Notes under the pieces: model-generated | Databases searched by the model: none | Told to the model about the DNA's origin: nothing | Seen by the model: only the letters and a program-made list of their open reading frames with translations | Shown here: positions 15,333 through 22,298 of the stretch, in pieces | Position numbering within the stretch: position 1 is the stretch's first letter | Layout: every line of letters begins with the position of its first letter | Position numbers and translations under genes: made by a program | Virus record (IMG/VR): IMGVR_UViG_3300030108_000724 | Span: 1 to 31,731 of that record | Length of the DNA: 31,731 nucleotides | Source: a virus | Direction: 5' to 3' (one strand)

Positions 15333-15579
15333 TGCAATGTCAGAAAGCACACAACTAAAAATAGAAGAACTGTGTTTAGAAGACAAAGAAATGCTTGCAA
15401 CTGCTTTAATATTTGCAATGGCTGAGTTAGAAGCTGAACATACATACAGCTCTACTAATTTAATTGATACACCAGAAAAAGCACAACACTTATTAGAGCA
15501 AGCTGGTACAGCAGCTACACTCATGATTAAAAATATACATGAATCAATATCAGAATTTAAACAATGGGGGAAACACTAA
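15313..15579 (+). CDS. hypothetical acidic helical protein (88 aa)
   Basis: Overlaps the helicase end by 20 bases, with CGGAG seven bases before the ATG. It looks mostly helical and acidic (IEELCLEDKEMLATALIFA, then LEAEH). There is no signal or true membrane span. TAATG couples it to the next gene. Not recognised. Confidence 0.6.
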   Translation: MSKNILNAMSESTQLKIEELCLEDKEMLATALIFAMAELEAEHTYSSTNLIDTPEKAQHLLEQAGTAATLMIKNIHESISEFKQWGKH

Positions 15580-15953
15580 TGTCAGAACTAACTATGGATG
15601 ATCTTTTAAATGATCTTCACGACTCAAAACAATCGTTAAGAGAGTTACAAGCAGAAGAAAAAACTCTTAAACAATCGATTAATGAGTTAGAAAACCGAAT
15701 TATTTCTAATCTTGAAAACCAAGGAGTGGATAGGATTGGTAATAATGTGTGTACAGTTTCAATTAAAAAAGAAATTGTACCCACTGTAGACGATTGGGAC
15801 AGCGTTCACCAACACATAATTGACACTGGTCAGTTTGAGTTGTTACAAAAACGTATGTCTGCAACCGCTTACAGAGAGCTGCAACAAATGGGACAAGACG
15901 TTCCAGGTGTTGCAGCAACTGAGCTGACCCGAATTAACTTCAGGTCTAAATAG
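15579..15953 (+). CDS. coiled-coil protein, unknown function (124 aa)
   Basis: I chose the ATG at 15579 (TAATG junction with the previous gene, GGGGG upstream) over an in-frame ATG 15 bases earlier. Residues 1-48 form a strong coiled coil (DLHDSKQSLRELQAEEKTL). The rest is a small alpha/beta domain beginning GVDRIGNNVCTVSIKKE and ending NFRSK. The layout recalls Gam-like nuclease-inhibitor or DNA-binding proteins placed in phage recombination clusters, but the likeness is weak. Context is replication/recombination. Confidence 0.65.
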   Translation: MSELTMDDLLNDLHDSKQSLRELQAEEKTLKQSINELENRIISNLENQGVDRIGNNVCTVSIKKEIVPTVDDWDSVHQHIIDTGQFELLQKRMSATAYRELQQMGQDVPGVAATELTRINFRSK

Positions 15954-15985
15954 TAACTATATCAAAGAAAAAAGGAGTACGTACG

Positions 15986-16660
15986 ATGAACGATATAGCT
16001 ATAAAAGCAAGTGAGATGCCCGCTCACATAAAAAAGGGCACTGGTCTTGGTAATGAAGGTATTACTGCAGACCATCTGCAAACTCCTCGTGTAAAGCAAC
16101 TGCAAAGTGCTAACAACGAGGTTGATCCAGAACACAGTGATTATTTAGAAGGAGCCAAAGTTGGTGATTTCTTTAACACTGTAACAAACGAAGTATATGG
16201 AAATAAACTAACGGTTATAAACGTTTACTTTAGGGACGAATACGTTGTTTGGAAAAAACGTGAAAAAGGTGGTGGTTTATTTGGTACCTTTAATTCTCAA
16301 GCTGATGCAATGGATGCATTAACTGCAGAAGGCAACAACCTTGAGGATTATGATATCACTCAAACTCACTCGCATACATTGATTAGAATCGATGAAGAAA
16401 CAGGTGAGTTAGATACAACACCTTTTATATTTGATTGTGCAAGTTCAAAGCTTCGTGTAAGTAGAGAATGGAACACTCAAATAATGCGTTTAGGTGGAGA
16501 TAGATTCGCGTCTGTATGGACGATGTCTTCTGCTCGTACCGAAAACAGAACGGGTAAAGCGTTCTATAATATTTCAGTTGAAAACCAAGGGTGGGTCAAC
16601 AAAGACCACTACGACTTTGCTAAGTCAGTCTATGAAGCCTTACCTAAAGCTTCAGCTTAA
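15986..16660 (+). CDS. putative single-stranded DNA-binding protein (224 aa)
   Basis: Position between recombination genes, size and pattern fit a phage ssDNA-binding protein. A polar, probably disordered N-terminus of about 55 residues is followed by a beta-rich, aromatic-containing core (KLTVINVYFRDEYVVWKK, then HTLIRIDEETGEL, RFASVWTMSS, AFYNISVENQGWV). Unlike classic SSB, the C-terminus (YEALPKASA) is not acidic. AAAGGAGTACG precedes the ATG. I recall similar proteins in marine podoviruses annotated this way, but no diagnostic motif is present, so it is a suggestion only. Confidence 0.45.
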   Translation: MNDIAIKASEMPAHIKKGTGLGNEGITADHLQTPRVKQLQSANNEVDPEHSDYLEGAKVGDFFNTVTNEVYGNKLTVINVYFRDEYVVWKKREKGGGLFGTFNSQADAMDALTAEGNNLEDYDITQTHSHTLIRIDEETGELDTTPFIFDCASSKLRVSREWNTQIMRLGGDRFASVWTMSSARTENRTGKAFYNISVENQGWVNKDHYDFAKSVYEALPKASA

Positions 16661-16674
16661 TATTATGTTTGTAT

Positions 16675-16707
16675 TACATGGTGCGTCACATACTGTCGCA
16701 CCATGTA
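16675..16707. repeat. perfect 11-base inverted repeat
   Basis: TACATGGTGCG (16675-16685) and CGCACCATGTA (16697-16707) are exact reverse complements around an 11-base spacer. Arm centres are 22 bases apart, about two helical turns, which suits a dimeric DNA-binding protein. There is no T-run after it, so a terminator is unlikely. It lies immediately upstream of a candidate -10 box. Confidence 0.6.
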
Positions 16708-16722
16708 TGCACTCTCCTATAT

Positions 16723-16730
16723 GCTATACT
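16723..16730 (+). promoter_or_regulatory. possible extended -10 promoter element
   Basis: TGCTATACT at 16722-16730 resembles an extended -10 (TGnTATAAT). There is no good -35, and the expected -35 position overlaps the right arm of the inverted repeat. The predicted start would fall at about 16737, on or next to the GTG codon of the following gene, implying a nearly leaderless mRNA. Weak evidence from sequence likeness alone. Confidence 0.3.
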
Positions 16731-16737
16731 TGGCTCG

Positions 16738-17133
16738 GTGATCGAGAAAACATTTATAGCAAAGATCCACAAAGCGCTCTCCAAAGAAATATATCGTTGG
16801 AAAATCAATGATGCATACCACGGAGGCGTGCCTGACGTATACTACAGCGGCCTAGCAGGCTGTATGTTTGTAGAATACAAATACCATAGAAAGATACCTG
16901 TGAAATCAACTTCTAAAATCTCAATCAATACTTCTACACAACAAAAAGAATGGTTAAAAAGAGCTATAAGCCACAGTGTGCCTGCTTACGTAGTAGTAGG
17001 AGCTGCAGATAAAATTGTAATGACACAGGATATAGACAAAACATTTTTCACAGTTAAAGAATTTTTAGAACAAGCACTTAGTTTCAATGAATATATAGAC
17101 AAATTAACTAGTGTGCTTACAACAGGAGGTTAG
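16738..17133 (+). CDS. VRR-NUC-type nuclease (131 aa)
   Basis: Small nuclease of the VRR-NUC/PD-(D/E)XK class. Key motif is HGGVPDVYYSG followed by CMFVEYK, giving the G-V-P-D and E-x-K catalytic pattern. An N-terminal helix (EKTFIAKIHKALSKE) and a C-terminal half with VPAYVVVGAADKIVM complete the usual stand-alone domain. Family members resolve branched DNA, so a junction resolvase role is likely. I place the start at GTG 16738, since the frame upstream to 16669 reads through the inverted repeat and gives unlikely sequence. No clear ribosome site. Confidence 0.75.
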   Translation: MIEKTFIAKIHKALSKEIYRWKINDAYHGGVPDVYYSGLAGCMFVEYKYHRKIPVKSTSKISINTSTQQKEWLKRAISHSVPAYVVVGAADKIVMTQDIDKTFFTVKEFLEQALSFNEYIDKLTSVLTTGG

Positions 17134-17134
17134 A

Positions 17135-17332
17135 ATGTCGGATAAAATTAATCCACCTTATTACAACAAATCAATCGAGACTACAGATTACATACTTGCT
17201 CATGATTTAGGATACCTAGAGGGCAACATAATTAAGTATGTTACAAGGTATAAAGAAAAAAACGGGATCGAAGACCTACATAAAGCTGAGTGGTACTTAG
17301 CTAAACTTATAAAACAAGTAAGAAACCAATAG
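17135..17332 (+). CDS. DUF3310-family protein (65 aa)
   Basis: ATG at 17135 follows AGGAGGT, so an upstream in-frame ATG at 17111 is not used. The protein has the DUF3310 pattern: an N-terminal PPYYNKSIETTDYI, then LGYLEGNIIKYVTRY and a helix with DLHKAEWYLAKLI. These short proteins are common in phages; the name nucleotide-kinase-like is sometimes applied without biochemical proof. Last gene of the rightward block, its stop directly abutting the stop of the convergent gene at 17333. Confidence 0.85.
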   Translation: MSDKINPPYYNKSIETTDYILAHDLGYLEGNIIKYVTRYKEKNGIEDLHKAEWYLAKLIKQVRNQ

Positions 17333-17638
17333 TTATTTTTTTCTGCGCTTACGTGTAGTTTTTCTCTTCTTAACAATTGTACGCACGTTTCTAGGTTTTC
17401 CTCCAGGATTACCTGCTGCGCGTTTTCTTCTAACAGCACTCTTTCGTTGAGCTGCTGTCATTCTTTTCGCTTTTGCTCTTGGCACACACTTAGGGTATTT
17501 TCTTTTACTCTTACCTTTAGCAGATTTTCTACCACATGGTTGGAACTTTCCTTTTTTCTTAGGCGCACCTATATCGACCCAATCTCCTTTGGGTCCTTTC
17601 CCAAACCACGCAGTTAATCCGCCAGTAGGTTTAGCCAC
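17333..17638 (-). CDS. small basic marine-phage protein with paired Cys (101 aa)
   Basis: Very Lys/Arg-rich. It starts AKPTGGLTAWFGKGPKGDW and VDIGAPKKKGKFQPCGRKS, and continues KYPKCVPRAKAKRMTAAQ, ending in a Lys/Arg tail. I recognise this layout (the GLTAWF, PCGR and YPKCVP motifs) from marine viruses; I believe it corresponds to DUF6321, function unknown. GTG start; overlaps the upstream gene by 8 bases. It could bind DNA or RNA. Last gene of the leftward block. Confidence 0.75.
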   Translation of the reverse strand: MAKPTGGLTAWFGKGPKGDWVDIGAPKKKGKFQPCGRKSAKGKSKRKYPKCVPRAKAKRMTAAQRKSAVRRKRAAGNPGGKPRNVRTIVKKRKTTRKRRKK

Positions 17639-17927
17639 TTTTTTTCCTCGCTTTTCTTATGCTTTCTTTTCCTTTTTTAAAAATACTTGCAACTTGTTTT
17701 TTACCCATAACTTTAGCTCTTTGTTCTCCTACAGTTAATATCTGTATTTTTCTAGCAAAAGGTTTTTTAATTTTTTTAACTTTAGCAACTGTTGCCCTAG
17801 CATCAGCAGTAGTAGCAAATTTTATACGGACAGTATCTTTAGGATTTTCGTCTGTATACAATCTACGACCAGACCCTTTAGGTTTTTTACCTGTGCCTAC
17901 TTTAGGGTCTCTTTTTTTCCTTTTCAC
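17631..17927 (-). CDS. small basic protein (98 aa)
   Basis: GTG start (KRKKRDPKVGTGKKPKGSG after the first residue). The middle is a small alpha/beta domain, VRIKFATTADARATVAKVKKI then ARKIQILTVGEQRAKVMG, and the tail is basic. Similar KKPKGSGRRLYTDEN proteins occur in marine phages as I recall. Nucleic-acid binding is plausible from charge. Coupled to the next gene by overlap. Confidence 0.7.
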   Translation of the reverse strand: MKRKKRDPKVGTGKKPKGSGRRLYTDENPKDTVRIKFATTADARATVAKVKKIKKPFARKIQILTVGEQRAKVMGKKQVASIFKKGKESIRKARKKSG

Positions 17928-17930
17928 TTT

Positions 17931-18122
17931 TTACCTATAGCCTCCACCTCTTTTCTTATATGTACGAACTAACCACCCATTGGCATATGCTGAGGGATAG
18001 ACCTTAAACTTTCGTTTAGCTTCAGCTTTTACTCTTGCATACAAAGCTGGATTAGTAGGTTTAGCCCCACTTTTCTTTTTAGTTTTTCTAGCTGATTTCT
18101 TTTTTGCAGTTCTTGTAGCCAT
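17931..18122 (-). CDS. small basic protein, DUF5872-like (63 aa)
   Basis: A Lys-rich N-terminus is followed by the motif NPALYARVKAEAKRKF and VYPSAYANGWLVRTYKKRGG, which I recognise as a DUF5872-type sequence common in marine viruses. About 40 residues fold as a helix plus a compact Tyr-rich end. Function unknown. ATG start with GGAGATAAT upstream. Confidence 0.7.
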   Translation of the reverse strand: MATRTAKKKSARKTKKKSGAKPTNPALYARVKAEAKRKFKVYPSAYANGWLVRTYKKRGGGYR

Positions 18123-18123
18123 A

Positions 18124-18375
18124 TTATCTCCTTTTTTTACGAGCTGTTTTTGTTCTTGGGAAAGACCTATTGGACTTCTTAGATTCCATTCTAATATTTT
18201 TTGGTGTGCTATTTAAAGGGTTTCCGTCTTTATGATGAGCATCTTTACCATCGCCTTTTTTAGCTTTACCTAATCTAATCATCATACGCCTAGCTTTGTT
18301 ACGTCCAGCTCTTCTTTTCAGTTGTTTTTTACTGCCTTGATAATTATCATACTCAGCACGGTAGTTACGAGCCAT
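18124..18375 (-). CDS. small HNH-like basic protein (83 aa)
   Basis: The ATG at 18375 lies one base after the upstream stop; a TTG four codons earlier is less likely. The centre reads KDAHHKDGNPLNSTPKNIR, resembling an HNH endonuclease core (His-His, Asn-Pro-x-N). The protein is otherwise basic with no second Cys pair, so it may be a degenerate HNH fold or a structural nucleic-acid-binding protein. It belongs to the run of tiny basic proteins ending the late block. Confidence 0.65.
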   Translation of the reverse strand: MARNYRAEYDNYQGSKKQLKRRAGRNKARRMMIRLGKAKKGDGKDAHHKDGNPLNSTPKNIRMESKKSNRSFPRTKTARKKRR

Positions 18376-18376
18376 A

Positions 18377-18568
18377 CTACTTGCCAACTTGTTTCTGCGC
18401 TTTCTTGTGTGCAGTTCTAAAGTTGTCGCCCATCAGCATACGACGTTTCATATATTTCATGTGTGCAGCCGTATGATGTTTTGAATGGCGTTTCATAGCC
18501 GCATCTTGACGTTTAGTTAGACTTTTTTTCTTTACCTTCATAGAAGGCTTTTTCTTCATTCTAGCCAT
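18377..18568 (-). CDS. small His/Lys/Met-rich protein (63 aa)
   Basis: Contains KSLTKRQDAAMKRHSKHHTA followed by HMKYMKRRMLMGDNF, a helical, highly basic peptide seen in similar form in marine phages. Its ATG shares a base with the preceding stop (TAATG). The His cluster might bind metal or nucleic acid. Unknown function. Confidence 0.65.
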   Translation of the reverse strand: MARMKKKPSMKVKKKSLTKRQDAAMKRHSKHHTAAHMKYMKRRMLMGDNFRTAHKKAQKQVGK

Positions 18569-18759
18569 TAGTAATCGTCTTTATACGTGGTCATAGGTTC
18601 TCCTAACATAGGCATCATGCCTAGTTGCCTTCTAACTTGTAGAGGATCTCTCATCATGTCATTAGCACTGTTAGGCACATTTGGCTTCATTTGGTACTCT
18701 GCTACTTCCATGTCGCCTGCCATTCCCATTTTAGGGCCTGTTTTTATTCTTCCTGCCAT
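18568..18759 (-). CDS. hypothetical Met-rich protein (63 aa)
   Basis: A 63-residue protein with thirteen Met residues and several Pro/Gly, e.g. KMGMAGDMEVAEYQMKPN and LGMMPMLGEPM; probably disordered. CAGGAGTAA precedes the ATG. It lies between the cyclase gene and the basic-protein run. Such peptides appear in marine phage late regions without known role. Confidence 0.6.
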   Translation of the reverse strand: MAGRIKTGPKMGMAGDMEVAEYQMKPNVPNSANDMMRDPLQVRRQLGMMPMLGEPMTTYKDDY

Positions 18760-18791
18760 AGTTTACTCCTGTAGTAGTCTTTTTATTTTAC

Positions 18792-20531
18792 CTATAAAGT
18801 GTAGATTTTCAAAGGTTCTGTAATACCTTTCGCTTCTATAGGTTCTAAGACTTTTAAGGTCATACCAGAAGCTATAGCTGTGGGTTCTGCAATTATTAAA
18901 TCAACACCTACAGCTTTACAACTTGATTCACATCTGGCTGCAATGTTTACAGCAGAACCAATAGCTGTGTAATCGAACCTGGTAGACGAACCTAGGTTGC
19001 CTATAACCGCTTCACCTGTATTCAAGCCAATTCCGATTGAAACTCCAATGTCTGATTCTCTAAATTCTTTTTGTATTTCTTGCGCACAAAGCACTGCTGC
19101 TTTTTCATGGTCTCGTAAGTCAAGAGGTGCGTTAAATATAGCCATCATTGCGTCCCCTATGTACTTATCTACCATTCCGCCGTATTTCTTAACTGCATCT
19201 GACTGTATAGTAAGTGCTCTATTCATAATTTGAGTCACACGTTCGGGATCCATGTTCTCACTCATTGCAGTAAACCCACGTACATCTGTAAATAGATACG
19301 TGCAAACTCTTTTTTCTCCACCTAACTTCAGTAGGCTTGGGTCTTTCTGTAAAGCTTTTACTTGTCTAGGGTCTAAATAGTGTTCAAACTGCTTTTTGAT
19401 CTGTTGTCGTAGCTTGTACTGTTCTCTGAAACGTAAGTAAAAAGCTACTGTAGCTGTTATAAACTGTGAAATAAGAGCCCAAGTTACATCTACGAGAACT
19501 GCATTACTGATTGTGTAGAATCCGTAACCTGCTGTAAGTAATAATATAGATATAGCGCTTACAAGCCCTAGTGTAATTCCAAAAACGTGTAAGCAGACCC
19601 AAATGAGCACTACTCCAACTATAAAAATTAAAAACTCTACAGCAAATGAGTAATCTGGTATGTACGGACTATCTTGTATAAGTATAGATTCAGCTAAAGC
19701 TGCTTGTATTTTATGTGGCTCTAACAAACCCACAGGCGTAGCTATTTGCGGAGATATGCCTTTTGCAGTAAATCCTACAAAAACAAACTTGTTTTCTACA
19801 TCCATCTCACCAAGATTAGTTTGTGGGGTATTCACGAAACTTATCCACTTACGCCCTAAATTGTCTGTTTTGACTGGTGGGAGTCCTTTAACTCGTATTT
19901 CTTGTATTACATCATCACTGGATCTTATAACGTAAGTGTCTGCACCCGCTAGAATCTTAAGAACTTCTGTGCCATACGCAGGCACCCACCCATCAGGAGT
20001 ACGCATAAGTAAGGGCAACCTACGCACTAAGTTATCAATATCGGTTCTAGCAACTGCAATCCCCTGGCTAGCGTTTTGTTTCAACACTTCTATGTTTTGT
20101 ATTACACCTTCTGCCGGGATGCCACCTGTTCCGTCACCGAGTATCACTGTGCCCGTGGTTGCAGGATATTCGTTCGTGTTGTTTTCAAACATAGCAAGTA
20201 CGCTTGGAGAGAAGGAGAGTGCCTCAGAAAACTCAAAGTCACCACCAAATCTGTCAGGTTGCGGAAAAGCCATAACCCACCCAACGCCTATAGCGCCTCT
20301 ACGCAAAAGATTTATATGTATTTGTGCAAGAGTCTGACGTGATAAAGGATACCCACCCTCATTAGCTATATCTTCTTCTGTGATATTTAATATCGTAAAG
20401 TAGTCTGATGGAGATTGCTCAGGCACTAAAGCATCAAAAGTTTTTAGTTTGATTACTTCTAGTAAAGGTATTGAATAAACTAAAGGCAAGCTAAGTAATA
20501 TTAATAAAACCCCAAACTGTAATTTTTTCAT
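18792..20531 (-). CDS. CHASE2-domain membrane adenylate cyclase (579 aa)
   Basis: Makes cAMP from ATP if active. Layout: N-terminal membrane anchor (about 3-20), extracytoplasmic CHASE2 sensor (about 25-295), three membrane spans (about 297-365), a linker helix, then a class III cyclase domain (about 405-579). All six active-site residues are present: metal-binding D416 in LFTDVRGF and D460 in DKYIGDAMM; adenine-selecting K456 and D520 (FDYTAIG); transition-state N529 and R533 (VNIAAR). The Lys/Asp pair favours ATP over GTP. One domain per chain, so it must dimerise. The ATG overlaps the FecR stop by 4 bases. Its last position in the curli operon suggests co-expression with it. Very unusual in a phage. 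Confidence 0.93.
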   Translation of the reverse strand: MKKLQFGVLLILLSLPLVYSIPLLEVIKLKTFDALVPEQSPSDYFTILNITEEDIANEGGYPLSRQTLAQIHINLLRRGAIGVGWVMAFPQPDRFGGDFEFSEALSFSPSVLAMFENNTNEYPATTGTVILGDGTGGIPAEGVIQNIEVLKQNASQGIAVARTDIDNLVRRLPLLMRTPDGWVPAYGTEVLKILAGADTYVIRSSDDVIQEIRVKGLPPVKTDNLGRKWISFVNTPQTNLGEMDVENKFVFVGFTAKGISPQIATPVGLLEPHKIQAALAESILIQDSPYIPDYSFAVEFLIFIVGVVLIWVCLHVFGITLGLVSAISILLLTAGYGFYTISNAVLVDVTWALISQFITATVAFYLRFREQYKLRQQIKKQFEHYLDPRQVKALQKDPSLLKLGGEKRVCTYLFTDVRGFTAMSENMDPERVTQIMNRALTIQSDAVKKYGGMVDKYIGDAMMAIFNAPLDLRDHEKAAVLCAQEIQKEFRESDIGVSIGIGLNTGEAVIGNLGSSTRFDYTAIGSAVNIAARCESSCKAVGVDLIIAEPTAIASGMTLKVLEPIEAKGITEPLKIYTL

Positions 20532-21643
20532 CCTGTCCCTTGCTTAATTGTTATTGTAGTTGAAGAACCACCATTAACTTTAACTGTATTAGCTACACCA
20601 TCTTGTATAAATACTATTGTGTAGCTACCAGAGCCGTCTAGATTTACCTTAGCACTTTGATTTACAGTCCTAGTCAAACTTATACTCTGCCCAGATATTA
20701 TTGTAGTTATCTGCGTATCTTTATCTTGTCCTATCTCTGTGCCTACTATACGGATGCCTACACCACCCTGCTTGAGCTGGTCTTCTTCTTTATCTATAGC
20801 AAGTGCATCAATAACATTTAGTAGATCTTCTAAGAAGTTTGTAGCAAGCATATCAACATCAAGTTCAGTAAACTCTAGGTTTTCTTCTGTTTCTAAAAAA
20901 TCTTCTGCTAGATAATCAATATCTAAATCTTCAAAGTCTAAATAATCTACTGTAGTCTTTGACTGTGCTTCTTCTAACTGTTGTTCGGTTTCCTCTGGAG
21001 GATTTACGATTAGCATGTTATCTATTAAATCTAGCGTAATATCTAACTCAACAGGAGCTGTTGGATTGCTTTCGTATACAGATACAGTTGTTGCCTGGTA
21101 AGGTTTGTTTAACGTAACACTACCAGATGCTGTTGATACGAGGATCTCGCCACTAGATATGCCGTTTTCATCTGGTAATAGTATAACTAATGACCTGCCA
21201 AGCTCATCTACGGTACAAGTAAAATCAGTTCCACGAATAGCTATATCTGCTGTAGGCGTACGTATAGATATGTTACTTTTGTTGTTGAATTTGCCTGTGA
21301 TAAACCTTGCTGTGCCACTAGCAAACTTCAAAGCCATTTTTGATTTAGAAGGGTCAGGGTCATAGATATACTCATCTATGACCAGTTTAGAATGTTCAGT
21401 TAATTTAACTGTAGAATCATCTTCAAATGTTATAGCAACTCTGCCCGCCTCTGTACGAACATCGTCCATTTGTTGTATGTTGAACTCTAGTTCAGCACCA
21501 TAGGCTTTGTCTCTTAAGACTTGTGCGTTGCCTCTGAGCTCAGATATAGACCCTATATCAACAGACGAATGAAGTAGTTGCGTCTGACTGAGTAACGCAA
21601 ACAGTACCGTTAGAGCCAACAGATGTAATTTTAAGCCAATCAT
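20528..21643 (-). CDS. secreted FecR-domain protein (371 aa)
   Basis: A Sec signal peptide (about 1-27, LHLLALTVLFALLS) leads to a FecR domain (about 35-170). Motifs include VRTEAGRVAITFEDDSTVKL, SGTARFITG and SIRTPTADIAIRGTDF, all typical of FecR. An acidic region (about 235-285) contains a 17-residue unit repeated twice: LDFEDLDIDYLAEDFLE and LEFTELDVDMLATNFLE. The C-terminal 65 residues are Ser/Thr/Gln-rich and strand-like. There is no FecI sigma factor or TonB receptor, so this is not iron-citrate signalling. Pairing with CHASE2 cyclases is known in bacteria as I recall, suggesting periplasmic sensing. The start overlaps the curlin gene by 86 bases; the signal peptide supports it. Confidence 0.85.
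   Translation of the reverse strand: MIGLKLHLLALTVLFALLSQTQLLHSSVDIGSISELRGNAQVLRDKAYGAELEFNIQQMDDVRTEAGRVAITFEDDSTVKLTEHSKLVIDEYIYDPDPSKSKMALKFASGTARFITGKFNNKSNISIRTPTADIAIRGTDFTCTVDELGRSLVILLPDENGISSGEILVSTASGSVTLNKPYQATTVSVYESNPTAPVELDITLDLIDNMLIVNPPEETEQQLEEAQSKTTVDYLDFEDLDIDYLAEDFLETEENLEFTELDVDMLATNFLEDLLNVIDALAIDKEEDQLKQGGVGIRIVGTEIGQDKDTQITTIISGQSISLTRTVNQSAKVNLDGSGSYTIVFIQDGVANTVKVNGGSSTTITIKQGTG
20824..20943 (-). repeat. two-copy acidic repeat inside the FecR protein
   Basis: Two 17-residue units separated by four residues share L-[DE]-F-x-[DE]-L-D-[IV]-D-x-L-A-x-[DN]-F-L-E. The DNA has drifted in codons, so the duplication is not recent. The unit is amphipathic and acidic. Confidence 0.6.
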
Positions 21644-22298
21644 TATCTGATGTAGACTCCTGATCTATGTTAAATGTTCTTGAACCTCCTGTATGGTCTA
21701 GGTAGAAGTAACCACCTGCATAGCCGTCACCATCATAAGTAACAGTATTATCATCACCATCTATGTCCATGTAGTTAGTAGCACCGTCTACATCTATAGC
21801 TGCTGTAATACTATTACCTCCACCTTGCACAATCCAATCTAAATCTAAGTTTGCTGCTAGTGCAGTCATAGCATGATTAAGTGTCATAGTGTTTGTATTG
21901 CCTGTTACTTGTACGTTTACATTAGAACCATCTGCACCTGTAGCATTTGTTTCATCTGTAGACATATTAAAAGTATTACTGTCTCCTATAAAAGAAAAGT
22001 AACCTGTATAAGTGTCTGCCCAGATGTCACCTAAGAATTTATTAGATGCACCTTTTTGTAATACATCTAAAGTCATACTTGTACCATCTAGATCTAGTGC
22101 CGTCATACTGCCTGCTGCCGCATCTGCACCACCTATGATGTTACCGCCGCCGCCGACTTGTTCTATATCAAGATTAGATGTAGCACCAGATTGATCTATG
22201 AATATTTCATTATCAGCCGCGTATAGCAGCGATACATTCATCATCGCAACTAGGCTCATCAACGTCAGTTTTTTCATGTTTCCAATAGCCTTTTTCAT
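21558..22298 (-). CDS. curlin-like repeat protein (246 aa)
   Basis: Likely the amyloid-forming substrate of the CsgG pore. A signal peptide (KKLTLMSLVAMMNVSLLYA, cut near residue 27) is followed by about eight strand-turn-strand units roughly 22-25 residues apart, such as LDIEQVGGGGNII, LDVLQKGASNKFL, VNVQVTGNTNTMTL, WIVQGGGNSIT and MDIDGDDNTVTY. They echo curlin repeats (x-Q-x-G-x-x-N-x), though Gln is often replaced by Asp. The C-terminus has two Cys (234 and 246) that may form a disulphide. GAGGAGG upstream favours the ATG at 22298; one at 22277 is possible. Longer than CsgA (151 aa). Family call by pattern and neighbours. Confidence 0.75.
   Translation of the reverse strand: MKKAIGNMKKLTLMSLVAMMNVSLLYAADNEIFIDQSGATSNLDIEQVGGGGNIIGGADAAAGSMTALDLDGTSMTLDVLQKGASNKFLGDIWADTYTGYFSFIGDSNTFNMSTDETNATGADGSNVNVQVTGNTNTMTLNHAMTALAANLDLDWIVQGGGNSITAAIDVDGATNYMDIDGDDNTVTYDGDGYAGGYFYLDHTGGSRTFNIDQESTSDNDWLKITSVGSNGTVCVTQSDATTSFVC

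Noticed and set aside
16669-16737. N-terminal extension of the VRR-NUC protein
   Set aside because: It translates the inverted repeat and promoter-like stretch and gives unlikely sequence with several Cys and His; the family domain begins after the GTG at 16738.
19660-20337. Plus-strand frames of 91 and 133 residues opposite the cyclase
   Set aside because: Antisense shadows of a clearly conserved CHASE2 gene.
20528-21643. Iron-citrate (FecIR) signalling system
   Set aside because: The protein has a FecR domain but also a Sec signal peptide, and there is no sigma factor or TonB receptor nearby.
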